Assembly (NCBI GenBank): GCA_030431455.1 | Contig: JAUIJE010000004.1 | Coordinates: forward strand, 310,001-374,000 | Length of the DNA stretch: 64,000 nucleotides | Direction: 5' to 3' | From: a bacterium | GTDB taxonomy: Bacteria; Myxococcota; UBA727; JAUIJE01 | Shown: piece by piece, positions 25,809 to 36,965 of the stretch | Layout: every line of letters begins with the position of its first letter | Position numbering within the stretch: the stretch's first letter is position 1 | The notes under the pieces: model-generated | What the model was told of the DNA's origin: nothing | Seen by the model: only the letters and a program-made list of their open reading frames with translations | The model's database searches: none | Translations under genes and position numbers: made by a program

Positions 25809-26891
25809 TCATTCGGCGGGCAACTCCAGGTGGGCGACGACGTCGCCGGGGGCTTGCAGCTTCACGTCGATGGTCTGGCCCTCGCGCACTTTGCGCAGGC
25901 CTTCGAGGAGGATGCGGTCCTTCTCCTCCAGGCCCCCGGAGAGCACGTAGAGATGGGGGAGTTCGGCCTGGACCGAGATGGCCCGGGACGCGACCTTGCC
26001 CTTGTCGTCCACCACGTACACGTATTGTCGGTCGAGAATCTCGAAGGTGGCCTTCTGCGGAATCACCAACGCGCCGGGCACGGTCCGGGACATCAGGATC
26101 TTCCCCGTCTCGCCGTGGCGAAGAATGCCGTTGGGATTTTTGAACGTGGCCCGGAAGGCGATGTTGCCGGTCTCGTTGTTGAAGTCGGCCTCGATGGTCT
26201 CGATTTTCCCCACCTGGGCAAACTCGCGCCCGTTGGCCATCACGAACTTCACGTCGACGACGCGCTGGTCCTTGGGCTGGGTGATGTAGTCGAGGTACTC
26301 CTTCTCGGTGACGTTGAAATAGACCCAAAGGGTGCTGTTGTCCGAGAGGGTGGCGAGCAGTTCGCCCTCTTCGAGCAGACTGCCTTTGCGCACATGAAAA
26401 CGCCCCATGAGGCCGTCGAAGGGCGCGCGCACGGTGGCGAGACGACGGTGGGTCTCGGCCAGGGACAACTGGGCGTTGGCCTGCTTGACCTTGGCCTGGG
26501 TGAGGGCGAGCTCGCTGGGGGAGACAATGCCTTTGTCGGCCAACGTCTTGGTGTTGTCGAGCTCAATGGTGGCAAGCTCGGTCTCGGCCGCGGCCTTGCT
26601 CACCTCGGCTTGGTAGATGAGGGGCATGACCTGGAACATGCGCGCGCCGCTCTTCACCTCTTGCCCCTCGTCGACAAAGATGTCCTGGAGGTAGCCGGCT
26701 TCGAGCGCGCGCAGCTCGATGTGGTTGATGGCGTGGACCTGAGCGACGTATTCCTGGGTCAGCTCGGTGTCCTGGCGGAGGGGTTGGGTGACGAGGAACG
26801 TGGCGTGTTCTTCGTGGTGGGCTTCTTCATGGTGGCAACCGGCCAGGGCCATGGCGAACAGCGACAAGGCGGGCAGCAGACGTCGAAACAT
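25809..26891 (-). CDS. RND efflux periplasmic adaptor (AcrA/MexA family lipoprotein)
   Basis: The 360-residue adaptor links the pump to the outer membrane channel. The signal ends in the lipobox ALAGC. Directly after the lipidated Cys comes a His/Glu-rich stretch (HHEEAHHEEHA), which is unusual for a drug pump. The lipoyl, alpha-hairpin and beta-barrel parts follow in the usual order, with VRAPFDGLMGRFHVRKGSLL as the second half-lipoyl motif. The start at 26891 gives a normal signal peptide; longer in-frame forms would not. The gene is 90 bases upstream of the pump gene. Confidence 0.91.
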   Translation of the reverse strand: MFRRLLPALSLFAMALAGCHHEEAHHEEHATFLVTQPLRQDTELTQEYVAQVHAINHIELRALEAGYLQDIFVDEGQEVKSGARMFQVMPLIYQAEVSKAAAETELATIELDNTKTLADKGIVSPSELALTQAKVKQANAQLSLAETHRRLATVRAPFDGLMGRFHVRKGSLLEEGELLATLSDNSTLWVYFNVTEKEYLDYITQPKDQRVVDVKFVMANGREFAQVGKIETIEADFNNETGNIAFRATFKNPNGILRHGETGKILMSRTVPGALVIPQKATFEILDRQYVYVVDDKGKVASRAISVQAELPHLYVLSGGLEEKDRILLEGLRKVREGQTIDVKLQAPGDVVAHLELPAE

Positions 26892-27081
26892 GGTTGGTTC
26901 TCCAACAAGGGGGGCGGACCGAATCTGGTCCAGGGCGTCCTGGGCGACACCGGTCGCGACAGGCAGACCACGGCGGGACGAGGCCCGCGGGGGAGGGGCT
27001 GCGGCCAGAGACAACCCGGCGCCAGCGGGATCTCGAACACCTCAGGTGTTCGCCGCGGGGGCCGGCCTCAGGGGCGCAGGA

Positions 27082-27432
27082 TCAGCGGATGGTGGGGGGG
27101 CCCCGCGAGGAGCGGGGGGGACGACCACTGGCCCACAGGCGGGCATCGGGACAGTCCGCGCCGTGCGACCAGGTGGAGGTCGCGGCCGGGCTGAGGTCGA
27201 GGTCCTGGGCCACCGGGGGGGACGCGACGAAGAAGTCGGATTCGGAGACTTCCTCTTCGGACTCCAACGCGCCCGGGGGGGCGGTCAAGCCGATGACCAG
27301 CCCCGCCACCGTCGCGCCGTCCTCGACGTAGACGTCGGGCGAGCTGGCCGAGGCGGGGAACGCGGGCCAGACCGTGGCCAGTCCGACCAGGGACATTGCC
27401 AACAGCCAGGGGGCCCGCTTGAGTAAGTTCAT
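27082..27432 (-). CDS. Hypothetical secreted protein
   Basis: The 116-residue reading frame begins with a convincing signal peptide (MNLLKRAPWLLAMSLVGLA, cleavage after PASA near residue 29). The mature part is acidic in its middle (ESEEEVSESD) and basic and Pro/Arg-rich at its end. No homology is recognised. It is separated from the adaptor gene by 190 bases in which I see nothing specific. The signal peptide supports a real gene, but the C-terminal part is weakly constrained. Confidence 0.45.
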   Translation of the reverse strand: MNLLKRAPWLLAMSLVGLATVWPAFPASASSPDVYVEDGATVAGLVIGLTAPPGALESEEEVSESDFFVASPPVAQDLDLSPAATSTWSHGADCPDARLWASGRPPRSSRGPPTIR

Positions 27433-27525
27433 CTCTGCTGCACGCTACCGTTGAGATATCGACCAAACAAGTCCGGCCCGAAAGGATCCGGACATGATTT
27501 TTTGCCCCTGGGGCAAAAAGTCTCG

Positions 27526-29892
<2,367 letters not shown>

Positions 29893-29986
29893 GGGGGCAG
29901 CCTGTCATCGGGCGCGACGCAGCCAAGCAAAAACGACCGCCCGCGGCCGGGCACCGGCGGCGGGCGGAGCTCGAGTCAAGGCGGGG

Positions 29987-30202
29987 TCAGGGGGTGGCGG
30001 TCTTTTTGCCTTTGGCGAGGTACGGCAAGACAAAAAGATAGATGCCGGTGGGCAACAACAGCAGCAAGGGGATGACCGCGATGTAGCCGAGCCACGGGGC
30101 GTCGGCCCCGACGCCCAAGGCGACGAAGTTGGCGATGGCGATCAAGGTAAAGGCCAGGGAGACCCACCGGTGGGTTTGCCGGACGATCTTGTTCATGCTC
30201 AT
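29987..30202 (-). CDS. Small inner membrane protein, two helices
   Basis: The 71-residue product begins MSMNKIVRQTHRWVSLAF and has two hydrophobic helices (about 14-33 and 38-60). The early Arg-His-Arg/Trp pattern resembles the N-terminus of PepSY/iron-regulated membrane proteins, but the rest is too short to conclude. It lies between the ArsR/SRPBCC operon and uvrA2 on the same strand, 40 bases after the SRPBCC gene, and could be its third member. Function unknown. Confidence 0.65.
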   Translation of the reverse strand: MSMNKIVRQTHRWVSLAFTLIAIANFVALGVGADAPWLGYIAVIPLLLLLPTGIYLFVLPYLAKGKKTATP

Positions 30203-30242
30203 ACAGACTCCAAGAAAAGCGCTGGTCCCAACTGGGAATAGC

Positions 30243-30683
30243 TCAGTCGATGGTGGGGAGAAGCTCGACGAGGTTGTTGCTGAACATCCGCCAGCCGTAG
30301 CGGGCCCCCGCGAAGTTCTCCTTTTTGGCGGTGTGGAAGCCCGACTGGAGCACGGTGAGTTGCGTCCCGTCGTCGGTGGGGGTGAGGTGGAAGGTCACCA
30401 CCGTGTTCAGGTGGCCGACGACCCAGCTGTATTGCAGCTTGGTCATGGGCTCGATCTCTTGGTAGACGCCCTCGACCTTTCCGTCCCAGCCGGGTTGTGG
30501 CTGGGTCTGGAGGGTGAACGCCGCGCCCACCTCCAACCTATCGCCGGTCATCGGCAGCAGCCACTTCTCGAGGAGGGCGGGCTCGGTGAGGGCGCGCCAC
30601 ACCTTCTCCGGCGCGTGCTTCAAGTCGAGCTCGAAGGTGAGGGTGTCGTGTTGGTCCGGGGTGGTCTTGTCGACGACGGTCAT
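30243..30683 (-). CDS. SRPBCC (AHSA1-like) domain protein
   Basis: The 146-residue product is one START/Bet v1-like hydrophobic-pocket domain. The AHSA1 signature is FELDLKHAPEKVWRALTEPALLEKWL near the start (here shortened: HAPEKVWRAL and EKWLLP), with the closing YGWRMFSNNLVELL helix. Such proteins bind small hydrophobic ligands and are very often encoded with an ArsR repressor. The ATG overlaps the ArsR stop codon, giving a two-gene operon. Ligand unknown. Confidence 0.88.
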   Translation of the reverse strand: MTVVDKTTPDQHDTLTFELDLKHAPEKVWRALTEPALLEKWLLPMTGDRLEVGAAFTLQTQPQPGWDGKVEGVYQEIEPMTKLQYSWVVGHLNTVVTFHLTPTDDGTQLTVLQSGFHTAKKENFAGARYGWRMFSNNLVELLPTID

Positions 30684-31006
30684 GGGTCCATGTCCTCCAA
30701 GAGTTGTTCAAGCTGGCCGAGGTGTTGGGTCCAGAAGGCGCGGTACTGGGCGATCCAGTCGACCAGCGGGCGCATGCCGTCGGGCTGCACGCGGTAGTAC
30801 GTGCAGCGTCCTTGACGACGGCCGGTGACCAGCCCCGCCTCCTTGAGCGCGGCGAGGTGTTGCGACACCGCGGGCTGCGAAATGTCGAACCGCGCGGTGA
30901 TGTCTTTGACCGCCGCTTCCCCCCGGGTGAGCGATTCAAAAATCGCCCGCCGGCTGGGGTCGGCCAGCGCCTGAAAGATCGCGTTTTCATCGATTGCCGC
31001 GCTCAC
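30680..31006 (-). CDS. ArsR family transcriptional repressor
   Basis: The 108-residue product is a winged helix-turn-helix: IFQALADPSRRAIFESL, ITARFDISQPAVSQHLAALKEAGLV (seen as DISQPAVSQHL) and the wing GRRQGRCTYYRV. It lacks metal-binding Cys pairs. The GTG at 31006 is preferred: the predicted transcription start of its promoter falls on this codon, and no ribosome site is present. A TTG two codons earlier is possible. It controls itself and the SRPBCC gene it overlaps, probably through the palindrome in its promoter. Confidence 0.88.
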   Translation of the reverse strand: MSAAIDENAIFQALADPSRRAIFESLTRGEAAVKDITARFDISQPAVSQHLAALKEAGLVTGRRQGRCTYYRVQPDGMRPLVDWIAQYRAFWTQHLGQLEQLLEDMDP

Positions 31007-31012
31007 GGACAA

Positions 31013-31042
31013 ATGATAAGTGATGACTTATGGGAATGTCAA
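31013..31042 (-). promoter_or_regulatory. ArsR promoter with operator inside the spacer
   Basis: On the minus strand TTGACA (31042-31037) and TATCAT (31018-31013) are 18 bases apart. An inverted repeat with arms ATAAGT and ACTTAT around four bases (31016-31031) fills the spacer and overlaps the -10 box. Transcription should start at the GTG codon at 31006. Same geometry as the ArsR promoter at 16950-16979. Confidence 0.75.
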
Positions 31043-31110
31043 GCGGGGGAAATGTGGCCACCCGGCGCCATTGGGCTCGACGAGGCCTGCTCCGCCCGGT
31101 ACCGGGAGGC

Positions 31111-32436
31111 ATGAAGTTCAAGGATTTGGCCCTGGGGCCCGAGCTCCTGAAGGCCATCGCCGAGCAGGGATACGAGACCCCGACCCCCATTCAGCAAAAA
31201 GCCATTCCCCCGGCGCTCGAAGGGGAAGATGTGGTGGCGGTGGCCCAGACCGGCACCGGCAAGACGGCTGCATTTGCATTGCCGACGTTGCAGTGGCTGT
31301 ACGACAACCCCCTCGAGCCCAAGCCCAAGCGCGCGCCGATCCGGTGCTTGGTGTTGTCGCCCACGCGCGAGTTGGCGTCCCAGATCGCCGATGGGTTCCG
31401 CGCCTACGGCAAGGGCACGAAGCTCAAGACCGCGGTCATCTTTGGCGGGGTCGGGCAGAACAAGCAGGTGCAAGCCCTCCGCGCCGGGGTCGACATCCTG
31501 GTGGCCACGCCGGGTCGTTTGCTCGACCTCATGGGCCAGGGCCACGTTCGGTTCGACGATGTCGAGGTGGCGATCCTCGACGAGGCCGACCGCATGCTGG
31601 ACATGGGGTTCATTCACGACGTGCGCCGCGTGCTCGAAAAGCTCCCCGAGGAGCGCCAGACGCTGCTGTTCTCGGCCACCATGCCCGCGGACATCGACAA
31701 GCTCGCCCAGCGCTTCCTGGTCGAGCCGGTGCGGGTCGAGGTCACCCCGCCCGCGACCACGGTGGAGAAGATCGCCCAGTCGTTGTTTCACGTCGACAAG
31801 ACCAACAAGCGCAAGCTGTTGCAGCACCTGCTCGAGGACCCGGACGCCACCCGGGTGTTGGTGTTCAGCCGGACCAAACACGGGGCCAACAAGATCGCCA
31901 CCGCCCTCGACAAGTCGGGCGTCACCGCGGCAGCGATTCACGGCAACAAGTCGCAGGGCGCCCGCGAGCGTGCGTTGCAGGGTTTCAAAGATGGCAAGCT
32001 GCGGGTGCTCGTGGCCACCGACATCGCCGCGCGCGGCATCGACGTCGACGAGGTGACGCACGTTATCCAGCTCGACCTGCCGGAGGTGCCCGAGCAATAC
32101 GTGCACCGCATCGGGCGCACCGCGCGCGCGGGGGCCGAGGGGGTCGCCTGGGCGTTCTGCGACCCCGCGGAGCGCGGCCTGCTTCGCGACATCCAACGGA
32201 CGATCAAGATGACCATCGACGTCGTCGAGGACCATCCCTTCCCGGCCACGGGTGAGGTGCCGGCCGAGCCCGAAAAGCGCAGCCCGCGCCCGCGGTCGCG
32301 CAACCGGCGCGGCGGGGGTGGGGGCCGGCGCGGCGGCGGAGGCGGTGGCCGCTCGGGCGGTGGCGGCGGCCGCGGCGGGGGCGGTCGCGGCGGCGGAGGT
32401 CGCACCGGCGGGGGCGGGTCGGGCCGGGGCCGGTGA
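31111..32436 (+). CDS. DEAD-box RNA helicase (RhlE-like) with Gly/Arg-rich tail
   Basis: The 441-residue helicase unwinds or remodels RNA, for example in ribosome assembly or cold adaptation. All motifs are present: Q motif PTPIQQKAIP, motif I AQTGTGKTAAF, Ia PTRELASQ, II DEAD, III SAT, IV VLVFSRTKHGANK, V ATDIAARGIDV and VI HRIGRTARAG. From residue about 385 the tail consists of Gly runs and Arg, an RNA-binding low-complexity region. The start at 31111 (MKFKDLAL) matches the family start, although GGGAGG lies only one base upstream; an in-frame ATG at 31030 is the alternative. Confidence 0.92.
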   Translation: MKFKDLALGPELLKAIAEQGYETPTPIQQKAIPPALEGEDVVAVAQTGTGKTAAFALPTLQWLYDNPLEPKPKRAPIRCLVLSPTRELASQIADGFRAYGKGTKLKTAVIFGGVGQNKQVQALRAGVDILVATPGRLLDLMGQGHVRFDDVEVAILDEADRMLDMGFIHDVRRVLEKLPEERQTLLFSATMPADIDKLAQRFLVEPVRVEVTPPATTVEKIAQSLFHVDKTNKRKLLQHLLEDPDATRVLVFSRTKHGANKIATALDKSGVTAAAIHGNKSQGARERALQGFKDGKLRVLVATDIAARGIDVDEVTHVIQLDLPEVPEQYVHRIGRTARAGAEGVAWAFCDPAERGLLRDIQRTIKMTIDVVEDHPFPATGEVPAEPEKRSPRPRSRNRRGGGGGRRGGGGGGRSGGGGGRGGGGRGGGGRTGGGGSGRGR

Positions 32437-32514
32437 GACACACCCGCCGTGTACCGCGGCGCGAAGACGCTATTCACCAATGGGCGCCCGGGGGGCGCGG
32501 AGCGAGAGACCGAG

Positions 32515-33036
32515 ATGGCGACGAAGAAAAAGGTGACGGCCAAGAAGGCCACGAAGAAGAAGGCCACGGCCAAGAAGGCCACGGCCAAGAAGGTGACCAA
32601 GAAGGCGACGAAGAAAAAGGTGACGGCCCAGAAGACCGCCGCGGGGGCCGGTTCGGACCCGGCGGTGGTGAAGGAGATCGATGCCAAGCTGGCGGGGTTG
32701 GAAGATTGGCGTGGCCCGACGTTGGGGCGGTTGCGGACCCTGATCAAGAAGGCGGTGCCCAGCGTCGTGGAAGAGATCAAGTGGCGCAAACCGTCGAACC
32801 CCTCTGGGGTCCCGACCTGGTCCAGCGACGGCCTGATCTGCACCGGCGAGATCTACAAAGACAAGGTCAAGCTGACGTTCGCCCAGGGGGCGGCGCTGCC
32901 GGACCCCGCGGGGCTGTTCAATTCCGGGTTTGGGGGGAACACCCGGCGGGCCATCGACGTGTTCGAAGGCGACAAAATCGACGAAAAGGCGTTCGTGACG
33001 CTGGTGGGGGCGGCGGCCGCGTTTAACGCGGCATAG
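32515..33036 (+). CDS. DUF1801 protein with histone H1-like Lys/Ala tail
   Basis: The 173-residue product starts with about 45 residues of Lys, Ala and Thr repeats (ATKKKVTAKKATKKK-like), resembling the tail of histone H1 or bacterial Hc1 and AlgP. The rest is a DUF1801 domain (RTLIKKAVPSVVEEIKWRKP, FAQGAALPDP). The basic tail suggests DNA or RNA binding. This is a second DUF1801 gene in the window, here with the nucleic-acid-binding part on the other end. Start chosen at the ATG before the Lys repeats; an upstream ATG would add a stretch without recognisable features. Overlaps the convergent gene by 14 bases. Confidence 0.8.
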   Translation: MATKKKVTAKKATKKKATAKKATAKKVTKKATKKKVTAQKTAAGAGSDPAVVKEIDAKLAGLEDWRGPTLGRLRTLIKKAVPSVVEEIKWRKPSNPSGVPTWSSDGLICTGEIYKDKVKLTFAQGAALPDPAGLFNSGFGGNTRRAIDVFEGDKIDEKAFVTLVGAAAAFNAA

Positions 33037-35008
33037 CCGGGCGGGTCGCGGCGAGCTGCTCGGCCTTGGCGAACGCGCCCCACGCCGCGTATGCGGCCCG
33101 CGCCGCCCGGCGCGCCCGGCGGGCGGACGCTTCGTCGTCGGAAAAATCCATGGATAGCTGGTGGGCGAGGGCGACGTCGTTCATCCACCCGCCCTGGCGC
33201 GCTTGCTCCACCGCCCGCGACAGGGTGCTCAGCGCCCGCGCCTTGTCTCCATCGAGGTGGTGCACCGCGCCCTCGACCAGCTTGACCCGGTGGGCGAAGT
33301 TGCCCTTGTGGTGGGCCGCCAGCCGGCGCAACCCCGCGAGGTCGTGCTCGATGCGCGCCCGACACGCGGCCGTGTCTTCGGGGGAAGCCCGGCCCTGCGC
33401 CAGGCGGGCACACGCCGACAGCGCCGCGTGCTGGTACAGCATGGGCAAGTGCCAGGTGGCGGGGACCGCGTCGGCACAGGCGTGGGCCGACTCGAAGCAA
33501 GCCAGCGCATCGGCCCGGTCACCAAAGTAAAACCGTGCCAAGCCCATCATCATGTGAATCAAGAACGCCCCGCTGCGCGAACCGGACGCCAGCATCGTGG
33601 CCAACACCTCTTGCTCGTCGAAGCCATCGCCATTGAGCGTGCCCGGCTCGTCGGCCCCGGCGGTCAACACCCGCAGCCAGCGCTCGACCTGCAGATGCAG
33701 GTGCAGGCCATTGACCGACCCGAGCTCGCGCATCTTCTCGGTGAGCTGCGCGGCCTCGTCGACCAGCGGCCCCAACGGCGCGCCGCTGTAGGATGCGTTG
33801 AGCACGTAGTTGTGGGCACCGTACGCGGCGTATTCGAAGTCACCGGTTCGGCAGCCGATGTCAAAAATCTCCCGTGCCTGGGGCAGGGCCGAGGCCAGCG
33901 GCACCGTCCACAAGCAGCAGAAGTTGAACACCAGGTGCCGTGTGGCCGCTTCCAGGCTTCGGTCCGGAAACCGGTCGAGGAGACGCAGCGCAAGCTGGGC
34001 CCACTGTTGGGAGGCGGCGAACTTCTCGAGCGACGCCAACACCAGCCCAAACAACCCGAGGGCATAGGGCGTCGCGTTCGACAGCCCGCGGTCGATCGAG
34101 GTGGTGATGAGGTTGCAGGCGATGAGCGGCAGCAACAGCGGGCGACCGACGTAGGCGACGGGGCTGAGCCGCACCTGAATCCGCATCGCCGCTTCCACCT
34201 CCGGGTCGTCCAAGTCGTGGAGCGCCTCGATCTGTTCGGGGGTGGTCTGTTCGAGGCGGGACAGGAGGGTGTGGATGGCGGCGCCCACGTCCGCTTCGGT
34301 GGGGTCCCGTTGGAGCTCAACCCCGAGCAGGGCCAGCGCCTCGGCGCCGGCATCGATGGCCTCCGCGAACGCCTGGGTGCCGACCAAGGAGTCGATCTCC
34401 ACTTCCCACGTCGACATCTGGTCGAGCGGGGACCGCGCGTGGGACTTGACCTCCGCAATGTGCTTGTGAAGCTGGGCCACGCGGTGGCTGAGATAGGCGC
34501 ACTCGGTGGCGCCGACGTGCAGCGCCAATGTGAGCGCATAGTCGGAGTCCCAGGCCCCGGGGGGCAAAAACGCCAACCCGCGCTCAAAACACGTGAACGC
34601 CAGCGGGAAAGCGGCACTGGCGCGGGCCTGTTTGCCGGCTTCACACTGCAGCCGGGCCACCGCCACCCGCTCGTCGTCGTCGTCGATCAAGGCGCCGGCC
34701 TCGCCGAGGTGACGCGCGGCCTCGAGCACCCACGTCGCCGCCGGGTCGCGCGCATGACGGCGGGCGAGGGCGCGACCGAGCGCAAGGTGCAGACCGGCGA
34801 GGGCTTCGGGCCCGAGCGCCTCGACCACCGCTTCTCGGATTCGGTCGTGGTAGGTGGAGAGCACATCGTCCGCGCCCGCGCCCCCCCACACCACCAAGGA
34901 CGCGCTGCGCAGGGCGAGCAGCGGCATCAAGTCGCCGCCGTCGATGGAGGCGGCGTCAAACACCACGGACTGGGCGATGGGGGTGCCCGCCGCGGCCACC
35001 ATCTCCAC
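33023..35008 (-). CDS. C-terminal part of split kinase-AAA protein: helical repeat region
   Basis: This 661-residue frame is the continuation of the upstream kinase gene after a frame change. It begins in the end of the AAA/STAND module (MEMVAAAGTPIAQSVVFDAA, where regular homologues continue from a winged-helix region) and is followed by about 550 residues of TPR-like helices, for example LRSASLVVWGG, CFERGLAFLPPGAWD and ARFYFGDRADALACFESAHA. Before its first ATG the frame remains open and reads ERREDVSLEQAILSRIGALP, exactly what is expected between the two parts. So it is not an independent gene. Either the gene is disrupted or one base is missing from the sequence. Confidence 0.82.
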   Translation of the reverse strand: MEMVAAAGTPIAQSVVFDAASIDGGDLMPLLALRSASLVVWGGAGADDVLSTYHDRIREAVVEALGPEALAGLHLALGRALARRHARDPAATWVLEAARHLGEAGALIDDDDERVAVARLQCEAGKQARASAAFPLAFTCFERGLAFLPPGAWDSDYALTLALHVGATECAYLSHRVAQLHKHIAEVKSHARSPLDQMSTWEVEIDSLVGTQAFAEAIDAGAEALALLGVELQRDPTEADVGAAIHTLLSRLEQTTPEQIEALHDLDDPEVEAAMRIQVRLSPVAYVGRPLLLPLIACNLITTSIDRGLSNATPYALGLFGLVLASLEKFAASQQWAQLALRLLDRFPDRSLEAATRHLVFNFCCLWTVPLASALPQAREIFDIGCRTGDFEYAAYGAHNYVLNASYSGAPLGPLVDEAAQLTEKMRELGSVNGLHLHLQVERWLRVLTAGADEPGTLNGDGFDEQEVLATMLASGSRSGAFLIHMMMGLARFYFGDRADALACFESAHACADAVPATWHLPMLYQHAALSACARLAQGRASPEDTAACRARIEHDLAGLRRLAAHHKGNFAHRVKLVEGAVHHLDGDKARALSTLSRAVEQARQGGWMNDVALAHQLSMDFSDDEASARRARRAARAAYAAWGAFAKAEQLAATRPAMPR

Positions 35009-36906
35009 CAGCCGGCGCTGGTCGTCGGGGAGCGCGCCGATGCGGGAGAGAATCGCCTGCTCGAGCGAGACGTCTTCCCGCCGCTCGTGGCCCCGCGGAG
35101 GGACACGAAATGCGCCAGCTCCTCGACGAAGAACGGCACCCCTCCGGCCTCCTGCGCGATGTACCGCACGCGCTCGTCACCGGCGTCGGCGCCGATGTCG
35201 CGCAAGGAGAGGCGGGCCAGTTCGGCGGCCTCGGCGGGGGGCAGCGCCTGCACGTCGATCGGCACCGCGGTGGGCTCACGCTGGGCCTTGGCGAAGTAGT
35301 CGGCGAGCAGCGGGTTGTTGTCCGCTTCGGGACGGAAACTCAGCACCAACAGAACCGCCGCGGCGCGCTCGCGGCCGAACAGCTCCTCGAGGAGGTCGGC
35401 GCTGTCGGCGTCGATCCACTGGAGATCATCGATGTGGATCACCACCGTCCGTCGCAGTTGGAGCGCGTCGAGGAGGTCGGCGAGGCCCGCCCAGGCGCGG
35501 CGCCGCAGCTCGAGCGCGTCGTTCGGCAGGGGGGCGTCGTCGAGCCGAGATCGCACGCCTTCGACGCTGCGCAGGGCGGGGAACATCGTCGCCAGCTCGG
35601 GCGTCCACATGGGCAGCAGCGCCGTCGCCTCCGGGGCGGGCAGCGCGCGCAGGTGAATCGCGATTTCGTCGACGACCCGATCGAACGCCTTGTAGGGCAT
35701 GCTCTCTCGCTCGTAGCAGCGCCCGCGGAAAATGAGCGCGTCGTCGAGGTCGTGGACCCCGTCGAGAAAGCTGCGGAGCAGCGCGGTCTTGCCGATGCCC
35801 GACGTGCCGCGGACGTGGACCCGGGTGAGGTCGCGGGCGCGGGCGCGGCCGTAGGCGTGTTCGAGGAGGCAGAGCTCGTCTTCGCGGCCCACAAACTCGT
35901 GGGCCCGGCCGCGCGGGCGGCGCTCGAGGGCGTCGACACCGGCCCCGTCGAGCACCTGGAGGATGGCCTCCTGCGACGGCCGCTCTTCACTGTTTGCGCG
36001 GAGCAATTGCATGCACAGCGCGCTGAGCTCGGTGGGCACCTCGGGGAGCAGGTCGTGGGGGGCGGGCGGGGGCCGGTGGCGTTTGCGGAAGAGCAGGTCG
36101 AGCATGCTGTCGGCGCGGAACGGGTAGCGGCCGGTGAGGATGCGGTAGAGCATCACCCCGAGCGCATACCAGTCCGACGCGGCGTTGGGCGCGGCCCCGC
36201 GGAGCTGCTCGGGCGCCATGTAGGGCGGGGTCCCGCCGCTGGTGCCCACCGGGGCACGGTCCTCGAGCAGGCCAGACAGGCCGAAGTCGACGAGCACCAC
36301 GCGGTCGTCGTCATCGACGAGGATGTTCGAAGGTTTGATGTCGCCGTGGAACAGCCCGACGTCGTGCAGCGCGATCAGGCCGCGGGCGAGCTGCAAAAAG
36401 CCCCGCCGGATTTCCTCGAACGATCGCTCCGGGGGGCACACCTCCTCGGAGTCGGTGAGCGGGGTGAGCTGTGCGGGCCGGGCCTGCAGGGTGGGCACGG
36501 TGGGCGGCGAGTCAAACGAGCGCGACAACGGGATCGTCTCGGCCACCGCCCGCGCGTAGCGCTCTTGGCGCGCCCAGGCCGAGAACCGTTGGCCCTGGAC
36601 CAGCGCCATGGTGAAGAAGTGAAGGCCGTCGACCTCGACGAACTCGTGGAGGGGGGCGAGGTTGGGGTGGGCGAGATCGGCCGCGATGCGAAACTCACGC
36701 TTCAGGTCGATGGAGGCGGCGGGGTCTGCGTCGAGCAGCGTCTTGAGCGCGACGCGCACGCCCCGTTGTCGATCGATGGCCTCGTAGACCGTGCCCATGC
36801 CGCCGGCCCCAAGCGGGCGCACCACGTCGTACGGGCCGAGCGGCACCGGCTGCGCTTCGCTGCAGCCATTCAGCTCTTCGAGGACCTCATGAACCGATCG
36901 CGCCAC
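34927..36906 (-). CDS. Ser/Thr protein kinase with AAA (STAND-like) ATPase; frame broken near its end
   Basis: Residues about 25-330 form a Hanks-type kinase: GAGGMGTVYEA (P-loop), VALKTL (Lys), FHGDIKPSN (catalytic loop with HGD in place of HRD), VDFGLSG and MAPEQL. An insert of about 60 residues lies before the catalytic loop. From about 340 an AAA/STAND ATPase follows, with Walker A RGTSGIGKTALL and Walker B VVIHIDDLQWID. The sensible sequence ends at FVEELAHFVSLRG; the next 57 residues are out of frame. Adding one base in or near the C-run at 35091-35094 joins it to the helical-repeat frame, giving about 1290 residues. Such kinase-ATPase-TPR proteins are typical of myxobacteria. Confidence 0.88.
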   Translation of the reverse strand: MARSVHEVLEELNGCSEAQPVPLGPYDVVRPLGAGGMGTVYEAIDRQRGVRVALKTLLDADPAASIDLKREFRIAADLAHPNLAPLHEFVEVDGLHFFTMALVQGQRFSAWARQERYARAVAETIPLSRSFDSPPTVPTLQARPAQLTPLTDSEEVCPPERSFEEIRRGFLQLARGLIALHDVGLFHGDIKPSNILVDDDDRVVLVDFGLSGLLEDRAPVGTSGGTPPYMAPEQLRGAAPNAASDWYALGVMLYRILTGRYPFRADSMLDLLFRKRHRPPPAPHDLLPEVPTELSALCMQLLRANSEERPSQEAILQVLDGAGVDALERRPRGRAHEFVGREDELCLLEHAYGRARARDLTRVHVRGTSGIGKTALLRSFLDGVHDLDDALIFRGRCYERESMPYKAFDRVVDEIAIHLRALPAPEATALLPMWTPELATMFPALRSVEGVRSRLDDAPLPNDALELRRRAWAGLADLLDALQLRRTVVIHIDDLQWIDADSADLLEELFGRERAAAVLLVLSFRPEADNNPLLADYFAKAQREPTAVPIDVQALPPAEAAELARLSLRDIGADAGDERVRYIAQEAGGVPFFVEELAHFVSLRGATSGGKTSRSSRRFSPASARSPTTSAGWWRWWPRRAPPSPSPWCLTPPPSTAAT

Positions 36907-36965
36907 CCGGTGAACCTACCCCGTCCACCGGGCGGACCGAAAGGGCGCCCCCGCCCGGCGCGCGG

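Noticed and set aside
27499-27519. Hairpin GCCCC/GGGGC just after uvrA2, first taken for a terminator
   Set aside because: The T-run is on the 5' side and the A-run on the 3' side in both orientations, so no U-tract follows the stem. It may be a transcript-stabilising hairpin or chance.
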